This document shows positions 42,015 through 51,626 of a stretch of DNA of 64,000 nt, piece by piece. Origin of the DNA: an archaeon (GTDB lineage Archaea; Nanobdellota; Nanobdellia; Woesearchaeales; UBA9642); the NCBI GenBank assembly GCA_020057295.1, contig JAGVGF010000006.1, forward strand, positions 62,001 through 126,000. The letters are read 5' to 3'. Both the position numbers and the translations under genes were made by a program. The notes beneath the pieces are model-generated. The model made no database searches, was not told where the DNA came from, and saw only the letters and a list, made by a program, of their open reading frames with translations. The stretch's first letter is position 1; the number at the start of each line of letters is the position of its first letter.

Positions 42015-42740
42015 ATGAACAATCCAACATTAGAATCAATAGCAAAAGAACCTTTCAAAAGAGATATAAGAGGAAGAGTAATATGGTTCAAAGAAGATAA
42101 TGCTCGACTCGCAGCAGCATACGTCTTGAAAAATCTAGGTTATGATCTCGATATGCCTCGAGAGAAAAAAGTTCAATTTCTAGAACAAATAACAGAATAT
42201 AAAAGTATAATAACTCCCAAACATAACGGCGCAACAGGATTCTTATGTGAAAGGGCAAACCTTGCAGGATTATTAAATCACAGCAGGGCATATATGGACT
42301 ACGTAAAAAGCAGTCCGTTAGAATTCTTCAAATGGTTAGATCCGACTATTTTAGATACTAAAGAACAACATCATGTGCATGAATGGGACTTATCAATGAA
42401 TTATTGGGATGATAAACATTATGATATTCATGAGAGAAAGATTAGAAATGCTGTTCAGCATATGTTTGAGGAAAAACTTGGATACAGTTCAATAATGAGT
42501 CCTGAAGAGAAAGTAGAAACGTTTAGGAGTATGTTTGAATATAAAAATTCTGGAGAAGGAGGAGCTTTAAAATACTGTTACAACGTTCTTAAATTAAGAG
42601 GATTGATGAGTATTAAAAGGTCATATCTTGAAAATGTCACAGGAAGTCATCATGCACTTCTAAAATGGTTTTTTGAAGAAGACAAGGAAACTTGGAAGCT
42701 AATAGAAGAAAAATACTATAAAGGTAGAAAAGAAAAATAA
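42015..42740 (+). CDS. Hypothetical 241-residue soluble protein
   Basis: The protein is basic and helical with many Trp and His (EWDLSMNYWDDKHYDIHERK). Two related segments occur: QFLEQITEYKSIITPKHNGATG with CERANLAGLLNHSRAYMDYVKS, and TFRSMFEYKNSGEGGALKY with CYNVLKLRGLMSIKRSYLEN, so the chain looks like an internal duplication. The family is not recognised; DNA or RNA binding would fit the basic helices. ATG 42015 is chosen from the TATA spacing; the open frame extends upstream into serS. Confidence 0.55.
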   Translation: MNNPTLESIAKEPFKRDIRGRVIWFKEDNARLAAAYVLKNLGYDLDMPREKKVQFLEQITEYKSIITPKHNGATGFLCERANLAGLLNHSRAYMDYVKSSPLEFFKWLDPTILDTKEQHHVHEWDLSMNYWDDKHYDIHERKIRNAVQHMFEEKLGYSSIMSPEEKVETFRSMFEYKNSGEGGALKYCYNVLKLRGLMSIKRSYLENVTGSHHALLKWFFEEDKETWKLIEEKYYKGRKEK

Positions 42741-42746
42741 TTCAAA

Positions 42747-43121
42747 TTACCAAGTCTCAAATCTTTTATCCATTGCTTCATTAAGTAGCTTATCGGCACC
42801 CAATGATTTGTCAACTACAATATTTGTTTTTCCACAATAAGGACACTTAGAAACTTCTTGCGTAGATTTTCTGGAAAACTTGTAATGACAGCTGGTACAG
42901 ATATATCTAACCATCTTTTCAGTCTTTTCTGAAGTCTTCTTAACTGGTGGTTTATGTTCAGCAGCAATTTCCGAGACACTAGCTGTTGCACCCTTTAATG
43001 AAGAATTACGCTTATAACAGTCTACACATATCATATTTTCTCCACTAGAATCGGTTCTCATGTTGTGCATTAAGACTTTTCTACCACAACTTCTACATAC
43101 AATTAATAAATTATCATCCAT
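42747..43121 (-). CDS. Protein with two zinc ribbons
   Basis: 124 residues: an N-terminal CRSCGRK ... CVDCYKR pair, a linker, and a C-terminal YICTSCHYKFSRK ... CPYCGKTN ribbon, as in many archaeal RNA- or transcription-associated small proteins. No specific family is recognised. Start is set at ATG 43121: the longer frame would begin at GTG 43130, which is itself part of the ribosome site AGGTGA. Confidence 0.65.
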   Translation of the reverse strand: MDDNLLIVCRSCGRKVLMHNMRTDSSGENMICVDCYKRNSSLKGATASVSEIAAEHKPPVKKTSEKTEKMVRYICTSCHYKFSRKSTQEVSKCPYCGKTNIVVDKSLGADKLLNEAMDKRFETW

Positions 43122-43180
43122 AATAATCACCTACAATCGTTAATAACTATTCTATAATAGTGTAAAGATATTGTATTTAT

Positions 43181-43999
43181 TTATATTTTTTTCTCTATTG
43201 CTTGCGTTAAGTCCTTAATATTCTCTATGGCTATGATTAATTTAGGGTTCTTAATCTTTATATCATCAAAATGCAGTGTTATTTTGTCAGCAGTCTCTAA
43301 AATGTATCTTAACCAGAACTCTACACTCTTATCCTTCCATGAAATTTTATGTTCTTCAAGAAAATCTATGAACTTTGTTAACTTAGTTAATGAATCCTCA
43401 ATATTTGTTATCACCATCAAGTATTGTGAATCACTAATTTTATGTTTGTGAATATTCTTTACACTAAACATTGTGTCGATATCCAAAAATGTGACATATA
43501 ATCCGTCAATTATAGCTTCAATTTCTTTAATATCTACGTCATGTTTTGTCTTAGATTTGAATTCGGATTTTATCCTATCGATATCTGTTCTGAATATAGA
43601 CATTGTTAGTATCATGGTATTAATTTTTCTATCTTGCGTATGATGCACATGATAGTGAGGAAAAATATGTTTTTGTAATAGCTTATCAATTAGTATTAAT
43701 ATTAGTATCGCACTAAGTATCAACTGTATGTATATTACTATCTGTAATGTTGAACTTGCATTAATTTTTACAACACCGAATATCGTAGCTGTAAGAAAGC
43801 TCAAGTATAATGATTCTAACAACCCATTAAATGTAAAGGATATATTCAATCCATTAAAAGTTAATTCCGAAAAAATAAAAGGCAATAATGAATATATTAT
43901 TGCGAATAAGAATATAGAAATAAGCCACGACATAAAAAAATTTAGGAACGAAGTCTTTCTAATCCATTCAAATAATCCCACCTTTTCTGTCATGTCCAT
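43181..43999 (-). CDS. K+-channel-like membrane protein with non-standard selectivity filter
   Basis: 272 residues: one helix (SWLISIFLFAIIYSLLPFIF), a pore-like region ESLYLSFLTATIFGVVK, a second helix (IVIYIQLILSAILILILIDKLL) and a ~165-residue cytosolic helical domain. The order helix-pore-helix and the phrase SLY-S-x-T-x-T match two-helix ion channels (Ion_trans_2), but the filter TxGYGD is replaced by TIFGVVK. Ion conduction is therefore uncertain. TATA ATTTATAAATTT lies ~25 nt before the ATG. The CPA2 antiporter is divergent, 273 bp away. Confidence 0.55.
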   Translation of the reverse strand: MDMTEKVGLFEWIRKTSFLNFFMSWLISIFLFAIIYSLLPFIFSELTFNGLNISFTFNGLLESLYLSFLTATIFGVVKINASSTLQIVIYIQLILSAILILILIDKLLQKHIFPHYHVHHTQDRKINTMILTMSIFRTDIDRIKSEFKSKTKHDVDIKEIEAIIDGLYVTFLDIDTMFSVKNIHKHKISDSQYLMVITNIEDSLTKLTKFIDFLEEHKISWKDKSVEFWLRYILETADKITLHFDDIKIKNPKLIIAIENIKDLTQAIEKKI

Positions 44000-44272
44000 A
44001 AAATGATATACTAAATTTATAAATATGATTATTTATTGATGACGCATTATTCAATAAGAGTTCTTAATGCTGAAAATAAACAAAAATAGAGACATTTTGT
44101 GCTTATTTAAGCATAAACCATAACATTTAAATATAACAACATACTAAAAGATATTCTAGTATACAAAAGAGTATATTTGATGAGAGTTTTAGATAATTGA
44201 AATATCAATAAATATCGACGGTAAAAAACATTTAACGGAACAATTAGAATCGTTGGAACAAAGTAGATTAAA
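44000..44272. other. Intergenic region between divergent channel-like and antiporter genes
   Basis: The 273 bp hold promoters for both genes. Besides the channel gene's TATA box there is a perfect inverted repeat TGCTTA-TT-TAAGCA (44099-44112), followed by CATTTAAATATAA (a TATA-like element at 44125-44137) and the arms ATACTA/TAGTAT near 44140-44161. A TATA at ~44130 would give the antiporter a leader of more than 100 nt. No ORF or stable RNA is recognisable. Confidence 0.35.
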
Positions 44273-46021
44273 ATGGAACAAGAATTAATGACATTAGGAA
44301 TACTATTCTTCTTTGCACTAGTAGGAGGAGTACTAGCATCAAAATTCAAACAACCCATGCTTATGGGATTATTATTAGTAGGTGCATTCATAGGACCACA
44401 CATGCTCGGATTAGTAGAAGATACTAATATGATTAACATGATGATAGATTTCGGAGCAATCCTTATGTTATTCATGATTGGCCTAGAATTTGATCTAAGC
44501 AAGTTAAGAAAAATCGGATTAAAGGCTATAATTGTCGGAGTACTAAAAAGTGCAATAGTTGTATTTGTAGGATTCAATGTAGGACTATTATTAGGATTAG
44601 GCGTACCAACATCATTATTCATCGGCATAATAATAGCATTTAGCAGTACTGTAGTAATTGTAAAAGTTTTAGAACAAAAAGAATTAATGAATAGACAAGA
44701 GGTACCATTGTTAATTGCTGTATTAATAATTGAGGATATCTTGGCAGTATTAATATTAACATTCTTTTCTGGGATGATGGATAAGAATGCTGGAATGATT
44801 AACACTGCACAAAATTTAGTAATATCTATGTGTTCATTAATAGTAGTATATATGCTATTCGTAAAAATTGTTAAACCAATATTAGTAGCAATATTAAAAG
44901 ATAACATGAGTGAAGAAGTAATGACATTCTTGGCATTAACATTATGCGCAGGATTCAGCGGATTAGCATACTACTTAAATTTAAGCCCAGCAGCAGGAGC
45001 ATTCCTAGCAGGAAGTATTATAGCATCGTTATCTGAAGCCAAGAGTTTTGAAAAAGCAATCGCACCATATAATCTAATAATCAGCAGTTTGTTTTTCATA
45101 GCAATAGGAACATTAGTAAATTTTGCATCAGTAAAAGTAAACATCATGTTAATACTCGTATTAGTACTAACAGTAATATTAACAAGACTGTTCGCCTTTG
45201 GACTAATAGTTTATCTATTCGCAAATTTCAAGGGAGATAAAATGTTTTTCAGCAGTATGGCTATGTTTAGCGTAGGAGAATTTGCATTATTAATAGCTCA
45301 ACAGAGTAAAAATTTCAATATAGGCATAGATTTAATGAGTATAAGCGCAGCGATAATATTTATTACAGCAGTTTTGATGTCATTAACATTAAACTATAGC
45401 GACAGATTGTATCAGCCAACTAGCGAGAGCGTACCATATGGATGGAGAAAGAAGATGGATAGATACGCAGGATACATCAAATCATTATCGGAAGAATTAG
45501 ACCTAGATAATAAATATAGCCAAAATTTAAGAAAGAATTTTTTCGGCACAATGATGGGAATACTAATAATCTTACTAACAATATTTGGATGGCGCAAGTT
45601 GTCAAGCATACTATCAATTAACGAAGTAAGTCAGACCATTATAACCACATCATATCTTGCAACAATCGCACTAATCATAATTACAATGTTTTATGTAATA
45701 TTCAAGAGCCAAAAAGTGTTAAAATCGTTGAGTGAAATATTTACTAATGCAACAAGCAATAGAAGTATCAAACATAGCAGACATATAGTTATTAGAGCAT
45801 TTATAGCATTCACATTATTAATAGTTGCTTTAATATTCCCTTTCATAATGTTCATGTTTGGATTACCAACAATATACGTATTAATACCCTTTGGACTATT
45901 AATATTATTTGGATGGCAAATACATAAACTATCAGACGCTACAGCAGATACAACCAGTAGCTTTCAAAGTGTAGAACATTGGCATAAAGAACACCATAAC
46001 AAACTAGGATGGAGAGCATAA
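44273..46021 (+). CDS. CPA2-family monovalent cation/proton antiporter
   Basis: 582 residues. About 12 helices of Na_H_Exchanger type with KFKQPMLMGLLLVGAFIGPHMLG, an AFSSTVVIVKVLEQKE segment, LIAVLIIEDILAVLIL (the ion-site Asp) and LSPAAGAFLAGSIIAS. The C-terminus has further hydrophobic helices (LATIALIIITMFYVIF, IVIRAFIAFTLLIVALIF) but no TrkA-N/RCK domain, so gating by NAD(H) or nucleotides is unlikely. It would exchange Na+ or K+ for H+. Confidence 0.9.
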   Translation: MEQELMTLGILFFFALVGGVLASKFKQPMLMGLLLVGAFIGPHMLGLVEDTNMINMMIDFGAILMLFMIGLEFDLSKLRKIGLKAIIVGVLKSAIVVFVGFNVGLLLGLGVPTSLFIGIIIAFSSTVVIVKVLEQKELMNRQEVPLLIAVLIIEDILAVLILTFFSGMMDKNAGMINTAQNLVISMCSLIVVYMLFVKIVKPILVAILKDNMSEEVMTFLALTLCAGFSGLAYYLNLSPAAGAFLAGSIIASLSEAKSFEKAIAPYNLIISSLFFIAIGTLVNFASVKVNIMLILVLVLTVILTRLFAFGLIVYLFANFKGDKMFFSSMAMFSVGEFALLIAQQSKNFNIGIDLMSISAAIIFITAVLMSLTLNYSDRLYQPTSESVPYGWRKKMDRYAGYIKSLSEELDLDNKYSQNLRKNFFGTMMGILIILLTIFGWRKLSSILSINEVSQTIITTSYLATIALIIITMFYVIFKSQKVLKSLSEIFTNATSNRSIKHSRHIVIRAFIAFTLLIVALIFPFIMFMFGLPTIYVLIPFGLLILFGWQIHKLSDATADTTSSFQSVEHWHKEHHNKLGWRA

Positions 46022-46075
46022 TTAATTCGTGCGAAAATCATCTAAAGAAGAAATTTTTTATTTTATTCCATATTT

Positions 46076-48076
46076 TTATTCTATATACATTTCGTGTATT
46101 AATTCTATGAATGTAGTAATACTCCATGTTTGACACAAACATCCTCCGGATTTAAACCATCCGCTAGAGGCTAATTCTGAAGCGTAGCCAATAAATCCCC
46201 AGTACAGTATGTCTTGTGTTGATGCATGCATTATTTTTTGTATATAAGTATCATATTTTTCTTTATTTAATCTATACATTGCTATAGCAGCAAGATTGTT
46301 TATCCAGAACCAACTATCGCCGCGATGATAGCTTTTATTATCAATTCCTGTATAATATGGTTGATATAATCCGTTGCTCTTATCTATAGTGCTTAATCCA
46401 CCACATTTTACTGTATCTATATCCCATTCGCACCAAAGTTTACTTAGAGCATTGTCAAAAGTTGATTCCCAATCCTTAGGAGATACTAATTCAGGATATA
46501 AATAATAGGCTAAGAATATGTTAGGCCTAACAATTTCACTCATTGTGCAATCATATCCGTCGTTTAATACATTTAAGCCATTAACTCCTTTAAAGAATTT
46601 GTTACGTACAATCTCTGTTGTATCTTCTTCTAATTTTTTATAGTTATACTGATTATCTGTAATGCTTACAAGTTTTTCGTGTTTTTTAACAAACTTATTA
46701 GCTAAGTAATTATTCAATAGATTCATTAATTTTAACATGTTTAAAAATAGTGTTTGTATCTCTATCCTTGCACCCTCACGATAATCTGTATTATATGCTG
46801 AACCATTAAAGTATGTGTCCATCCATGTCTCCAGGTTACCATTAATTAATAATCCCTCCTTAGAATAATTCTTTAATAAAGATTTTATTGTGAACTGCAG
46901 CCTCTCTCTAATATATTTGAGATCATATAATGTGAAGTATACATCAAAATTATTACGTTGTTCGCAAATAATCATATAATCATATATTCTCTTAAATAGC
47001 CATCCTATACCATCAGCGTTGCCTAATTCTGTTGAAGGATATCTATTAGATAATCTACCATCAATTTTTATATCGGACAAGTATCTTAATATTATCTCCT
47101 TAGAACTTTCGTATCTATGTTCTAGAATTAATGCTTGCATAGATATTAGTTCGTCTCTAGCCCAGTATTGATGAAACCACGGAAGTCCAGCCCATAATCC
47201 GGTAACTTTCTTATGATCTACTTGTAAATGCATTAATAACCCATCAATAGCATGCACACAATTAGCATATGCCATTGCAACTTCTGGACCGGTGACTTTA
47301 TGTATTTCGCTCTTAGTCTTAATAACATTCTCAATATAATGATCATATACCGTTCCTATTTTTTCATCATTATCACTTATATCATTAACTTTAGATATTG
47401 CTTCTTCTTTATCATCACTAAATCCGAAATATAATTTAACATTTTTTTTGCACAACACTTGTAATGCATTATACACATAGCGCTCAGGATCGTTCTTTCT
47501 GTATGCATCATAGTGATAATATTTGTGAGACCACGTGTTTTTTAAAGTGTATCCAAAATTTGCGCCTTTAATTGCTAGATAAGATTTTTTAACCATTTCC
47601 TTTAATGATTCATCTCTATATTTAGTGTATTCAACAAGTAATATGTTCATGCCTTCCAATTTGTAAATTTTATAGATTCTTCCCTTATCATCAGAATCAT
47701 ATATTCCTCTAAAGTCTAAATCTATATTTATAAGTCCGTGGTACGATGATACATTGTATATCAAACCATTTTTTGCTATAACAAAATTCTCAATGACTTC
47801 AGAAGATCTGCGTTCAATGTTTGTGAAATTATTTATTAACTCAGTAGGATCTTTATCAATATATATGTTATCAACAGTCTTGTAGAGTGTAAATCCGTCG
47901 CTTGAACCTATCGCATTAAACCATCCTGTAAAATTTGTTATAGCATCTTTAGGATTAGCAGATAATGCAAAATAATGTCCGCGTCTACTAACTAAAAATA
48001 ATGACAGACCACGCTCTAAAGTATTACTAACATCTTTACTAACTTTTAATTTTTTTATCTTGTGTGTTATTAACAT
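46076..48076 (-). CDS. Glycogen debranching enzyme (amylo-alpha-1,6-glucosidase type)
   Basis: 666 residues. The catalytic (alpha/alpha)6 barrel shows LWAGLPWFHQYWARDELISM, NADGIGWLFKRIYDY, NTDYREGARIEIQTLF and SYHRGDSWFWINNLAAIAMY, as in archaeal GDE and the C-terminal half of eukaryotic debranching enzyme. The ~260-residue N-terminus is the beta-sandwich part. It removes alpha-1,6 branch glucose from glycogen-like polymer. It is last in the glucan island; the gaps to galT (81 nt) and beyond are short, so an operon is likely. Confidence 0.85.
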   Translation of the reverse strand: MLITHKIKKLKVSKDVSNTLERGLSLFLVSRRGHYFALSANPKDAITNFTGWFNAIGSSDGFTLYKTVDNIYIDKDPTELINNFTNIERRSSEVIENFVIAKNGLIYNVSSYHGLINIDLDFRGIYDSDDKGRIYKIYKLEGMNILLVEYTKYRDESLKEMVKKSYLAIKGANFGYTLKNTWSHKYYHYDAYRKNDPERYVYNALQVLCKKNVKLYFGFSDDKEEAISKVNDISDNDEKIGTVYDHYIENVIKTKSEIHKVTGPEVAMAYANCVHAIDGLLMHLQVDHKKVTGLWAGLPWFHQYWARDELISMQALILEHRYESSKEIILRYLSDIKIDGRLSNRYPSTELGNADGIGWLFKRIYDYMIICEQRNNFDVYFTLYDLKYIRERLQFTIKSLLKNYSKEGLLINGNLETWMDTYFNGSAYNTDYREGARIEIQTLFLNMLKLMNLLNNYLANKFVKKHEKLVSITDNQYNYKKLEEDTTEIVRNKFFKGVNGLNVLNDGYDCTMSEIVRPNIFLAYYLYPELVSPKDWESTFDNALSKLWCEWDIDTVKCGGLSTIDKSNGLYQPYYTGIDNKSYHRGDSWFWINNLAAIAMYRLNKEKYDTYIQKIMHASTQDILYWGFIGYASELASSGWFKSGGCLCQTWSITTFIELIHEMYIE

Positions 48077-48157
48077 TTTATTTTCACAAAGCGAAAATAT
48101 AAAGCTATTAAGTGACAGTAATTAGCTGCTTATCTCTTAACGGTTATATTAATTATC

Positions 48158-49135
48158 TTACTGTTCTCCCCTGTAGAATCTTGCAGCTGTTTCTGGACTA
48201 ACCTGGTTAACAATGGTTTCTGAGCCATGTTCTACACCACCCCAAAGTTGTATCCTTGGAGTTATTTCTATATGGAAATGCAGAGTTTTAGCCGCAGGAT
48301 TATTCATATAACCTTTAGGCGTACAATGCAGATAATAATTATATGAACAATTCAAGTCTTTTAATCTGGACAAAACTCTCTTCATAATAGAAGCTAAATC
48401 TAAAAGGGCGTCATCACTAATTTCTGTAAGTGAGGCATAATGTTTTTTTGGGAAAATCCATATCTCATAATTAAATCTTGAGGCATAAGGAGTAAAAGCC
48501 ACGAAAGTATTATTCTCAAAACATCTTCTATAAGAAGCATTCTCTATATTTAATATTTCACAATGTGGGCAGGTTTGATAAGTATTAACAACAGTTAATT
48601 CTTCTCTTACTAATCTAGGAATATGCGCTAATGCTAATATTTGACTATGTGAATGTTTTACAGAAGTTCCTGCATCTTTACCATGATTCTTAAATAGATG
48701 AACATATTGTATGTGATCTTTAGAATATAACTCCTGCATTCTATTCTTATAGACTGTCAACAAGTTTTTTATTTCTACTTCATTAAAATCGTACAATTGT
48801 TTATTATGATCATTAGTTTCTGCAATAACTTCATGATATCCATAAGCATCAGAGAATGTAAAATATTTATTATCTGTCTGTATAAAATATTTACCAAGAG
48901 GTTCAACGATTGGAAATTTATTCTCAAACCATCTTATGATCCAAGGATTACCAAATCTACCTTTTTCTTTAGGTGTTAAATATTCATTTCCTGCACAAAA
49001 ATGACATGCAATTTGATTGTCAGAAAGATTGTTTGGATGAATAACACCATCTCTCCTAAAGCTATCAGGTCTTAATGTACGTTGCTCTGCAATTATTACA
49101 TATCGATCCAAAATATAATCCTTACGTAATTCCAT
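48158..49135 (-). CDS. galT: Galactose-1-phosphate uridylyltransferase-like enzyme
   Basis: 325 residues: LPDSFRR near the N-terminus, zinc ligands CHFC near residue 41, SVKHSHSQILALAHIP with the catalytic His, and a second repeat with HFHIEITPR. The H-S-H-S-Q form is that of archaeal/plant GalT-like transferases, where NDP-sugar specificity varies (UDP- or ADP-glucose phosphorylase activity is known in relatives). In this island it may supply or recover the NDP-glucose used by the synthases. Confidence 0.85.
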   Translation of the reverse strand: MELRKDYILDRYVIIAEQRTLRPDSFRRDGVIHPNNLSDNQIACHFCAGNEYLTPKEKGRFGNPWIIRWFENKFPIVEPLGKYFIQTDNKYFTFSDAYGYHEVIAETNDHNKQLYDFNEVEIKNLLTVYKNRMQELYSKDHIQYVHLFKNHGKDAGTSVKHSHSQILALAHIPRLVREELTVVNTYQTCPHCEILNIENASYRRCFENNTFVAFTPYASRFNYEIWIFPKKHYASLTEISDDALLDLASIMKRVLSRLKDLNCSYNYYLHCTPKGYMNNPAAKTLHFHIEITPRIQLWGGVEHGSETIVNQVSPETAARFYRGEQ

Positions 49136-49189
49136 AAATTTTACCCCTGATAATTTCTTTTATAAATCTTAGTCGCGTATTTTTGAATT

Positions 49190-50980
49190 TTATTTACCTA
49201 TTTTTGCTAAGGCCATATTGTGTGCAGTGATATAATTTTCAGCAAATATCTTCCAATCTGCTAAACTTGCAAAATTTTTAGCATTTAATTTTGCATCTAT
49301 ACGTTGTTGCTGTGTAAATTTCGAAAATTTAAACATGATATTAGCAAAATCATCAACAACTTTATCTTCAGACTTATTTAATCGTTCAAGTAAATAAACA
49401 CCATCCTTACGAGCATCATGATTTTTAATGAATGCACCAAATCCGCTTAAATCAGTTGTGAGAGCTGGAACGCCCAATGCTACGCTTTCTAAAGGAGTGT
49501 ATCCCCAAGGTTCATAGTAACTAGCAAACAATCCTAAATGACATCCTATAATCGCATCGTAGTAAGGTAAATCAATGAATCCATCATTACCATCCATATA
49601 TACTGGCTCAATTATTACTTTAACCATATCTTCCTTGCGATTCATCAAACCATTTTGTTTAAAGGCTATTACAAGTGCATTATTTAATTCGTCAATGTTA
49701 TGTGTAGAAAATGGAGGATTGCCTTTACGTTCAAAAGCAATTAAATCTTTCTTTAAGTGAGTATTAAAAGTGTCATGAATTAATTCTTGCTCGGCATTAT
49801 CTTTTTTTGCCAACATATCATAAATCATTCTGGTTAATATTTCTGCACCATTACTATTAACATAATTTTTTATATGCATATAATAATTTTTATTTTCCAA
49901 GAGTTCAATCTTTAAACCATGATTCTCCATCGGTATCCAGAAAAACACTGTGACTGTATGAACATTAGATCCAGAATCTTTTTTCAATTGTTCATTAAGT
50001 TTGCCCAAAGCCTTTATTAGAATATCATATCCTTTATTTTTATATTCGTAACGTCCAATAGTATAAAATATTAAGTTTTTGTCCATATCAAAAGTGTAGT
50101 AAGGAAAATAAAAATATGTTAGGAATTCTCTAATTTTATCTCGTGATACTCTATGTTTTATTGATGTATCTTCAAAGCTTGGGAATTGTGCAATATCCAA
50201 ACCGTTAAACAACAATATGTCGGGTTTTCTTGATAAAAATCGTTCAGATTCTATACCAGTAATTTCCGATACTGTAGTAAATACGTCAGCATTTAAAGCT
50301 GCAGCTTTTTCAGTTAAATGTTTAGCTTCTACAGTAAATCTGTATGCTTCAGATAGCGGTTCTATATTATTAAGAGTATGATATAAATCGATGCCGTTGG
50401 AAGCTAAAGTTCTACCTAGAACAGTAGCATGAGTTGTAAATATTGTGCCTACAGATTTGCAATTCTTTTTTAAGTACAACAAACCGCATGCCGATAACCA
50501 TTCATGAAATTGTGCAACAACTTTTTTATCTCTTAATGATTTATCGTTTAAGGAACCGATGAGCTTTCCTGTACAATAAGACCATAACAATGGTTCTTCA
50601 AAATCCCAGTATCCTCTTAAAGAATCAATTTTATAATCGTTCCAAAACATTTCTTTAATATAATTTTTTTGATCGATAACACCCATAAATTCTATTAATA
50701 TAACCTTAGGCTTACCCTTAACATCTTCCCATGTACCAAAATGACATTTAATATTTTCGCGTGCTAAATCATCGAATACTTGTTTAAATTGTGCTGGAGG
50801 AGGAGATTCTGTAAGTTCTACACGAGCATTATTTTCAAAGTAGGGACCGATTAAGTAATAATTTTTATAATATGATTGCATCTGCTCTACTTTAGAAGTT
50901 AGCACAGTGTATATTCCGCCAACTTTATTACATACTTCCCATGACACTTCAAACATATAATCAGCCAGTGCATTAATCAT
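49190..50980 (-). CDS. Glycogen synthase, GT3 (eukaryotic GYS) type
   Basis: 596 residues. The N-terminus EVSWEVCNKVGGIYTVLTSK and the C-terminal PWGYTPLESVALGVPALTTDLSGFGAFI are diagnostic of GT3 glycogen synthase, otherwise best known from fungi and animals, and distinct from bacterial GT5. VAQFHEWLSACGLLYL and a THATVLGRTLA segment are also present. It extends alpha-1,4-glucan from UDP-glucose (family knowledge). AGGTGA precedes the ATG. The regulatory phosphorylation tails of the animal enzyme are absent. Confidence 0.92.
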   Translation of the reverse strand: MINALADYMFEVSWEVCNKVGGIYTVLTSKVEQMQSYYKNYYLIGPYFENNARVELTESPPPAQFKQVFDDLARENIKCHFGTWEDVKGKPKVILIEFMGVIDQKNYIKEMFWNDYKIDSLRGYWDFEEPLLWSYCTGKLIGSLNDKSLRDKKVVAQFHEWLSACGLLYLKKNCKSVGTIFTTHATVLGRTLASNGIDLYHTLNNIEPLSEAYRFTVEAKHLTEKAAALNADVFTTVSEITGIESERFLSRKPDILLFNGLDIAQFPSFEDTSIKHRVSRDKIREFLTYFYFPYYTFDMDKNLIFYTIGRYEYKNKGYDILIKALGKLNEQLKKDSGSNVHTVTVFFWIPMENHGLKIELLENKNYYMHIKNYVNSNGAEILTRMIYDMLAKKDNAEQELIHDTFNTHLKKDLIAFERKGNPPFSTHNIDELNNALVIAFKQNGLMNRKEDMVKVIIEPVYMDGNDGFIDLPYYDAIIGCHLGLFASYYEPWGYTPLESVALGVPALTTDLSGFGAFIKNHDARKDGVYLLERLNKSEDKVVDDFANIMFKFSKFTQQQRIDAKLNAKNFASLADWKIFAENYITAHNMALAKIGK

Positions 50981-50988
50981 TTATTCAC

Positions 50989-51591
50989 CTATGACAATAA
51001 CTTATAAAGTAATAGTACAAAGATCAATATTATTAATATAAAATATAACAAAGTCCATAAAATATTTTCACGATAATCATCATCAATCTCTTTACCTAAA
51101 CCTTTTTCTGGACGATATTTGTCTTCTTCATTATGACCCATACTAGATAATTTCTTATCAGATAATTTTTTCCTAGAAAATACGTGAAACCATTTCTTTC
51201 TGTTTTTAGCATCTTTTAATTGTTCATGATTTTTTTCTGTGTTGCTCAACTCAGACATTACAACTTTTTTAGTTGATTCTCGAGTTCTTTCCATCTCCAC
51301 TTCTTTTCGAGTCATCTTCATTATAGACTCTTCAACAGCTATTTCATTAATTCTATCTTTGAGAATATTTACGGTAGTATTTTTTGATAACACATATCTT
51401 ATCTTATCAGCTAAATTCTTATCTAATAACACAAATTCTATCCAGTTAGAGAAATCATTTTTTTGAGTATTAACAAATTTCGAGAATGCTACATCAGAAA
51501 TCTTTTCTAAGGCTATGGTTAAATCTAATAAATTTCTTATTCTACTACCATCATGTAATACAAACTCTTTGTCATGCGGAGCATTTATCAC
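50989..51591 (-). CDS. Tail-anchored DUF5752-like protein of the glucan island
   Basis: The N-terminal ~75 residues (EFVLHDGSRIRNLLDLTIAL, FSKFVNTQKNDFSNWIEFVLLD) are homologous to the neighbour 51627-51977. A charged coiled coil follows, and the chain ends in a single hydrophobic helix (ILWTLLYFILIILIFVLLLYKLL), so it is a C-terminally anchored cytosolic protein. The domain recalls DUF5752, which I remember beside archaeal glucan genes. It lies 8 nt upstream of the glycogen synthase. GTG 51591 is the likely start; TTG 51594 and GTG 51600 are alternatives. Confidence 0.6.
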   Translation of the reverse strand: MINAPHDKEFVLHDGSRIRNLLDLTIALEKISDVAFSKFVNTQKNDFSNWIEFVLLDKNLADKIRYVLSKNTTVNILKDRINEIAVEESIMKMTRKEVEMERTRESTKKVVMSELSNTEKNHEQLKDAKNRKKWFHVFSRKKLSDKKLSSMGHNEEDKYRPEKGLGKEIDDDYRENILWTLLYFILIILIFVLLLYKLLS

Positions 51592-51626
51592 CAAAATCAC
51601 CTCTTTAAATAAAATTTATGATTAAA

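Noticed and set aside
44177-44200. Six-codon ATG frame before the antiporter as leader peptide
   Set aside because: It is too short, lacks a ribosome site, and such frames are expected by chance in A+T-rich DNA.
44107-44907. Long open frame on the minus strand inside the CPA2 antiporter gene
   Set aside because: It is opposite the antiporter, has biased Asn/Ile/Pro/Thr composition expected from the complement of membrane-protein codons, and no start signals.
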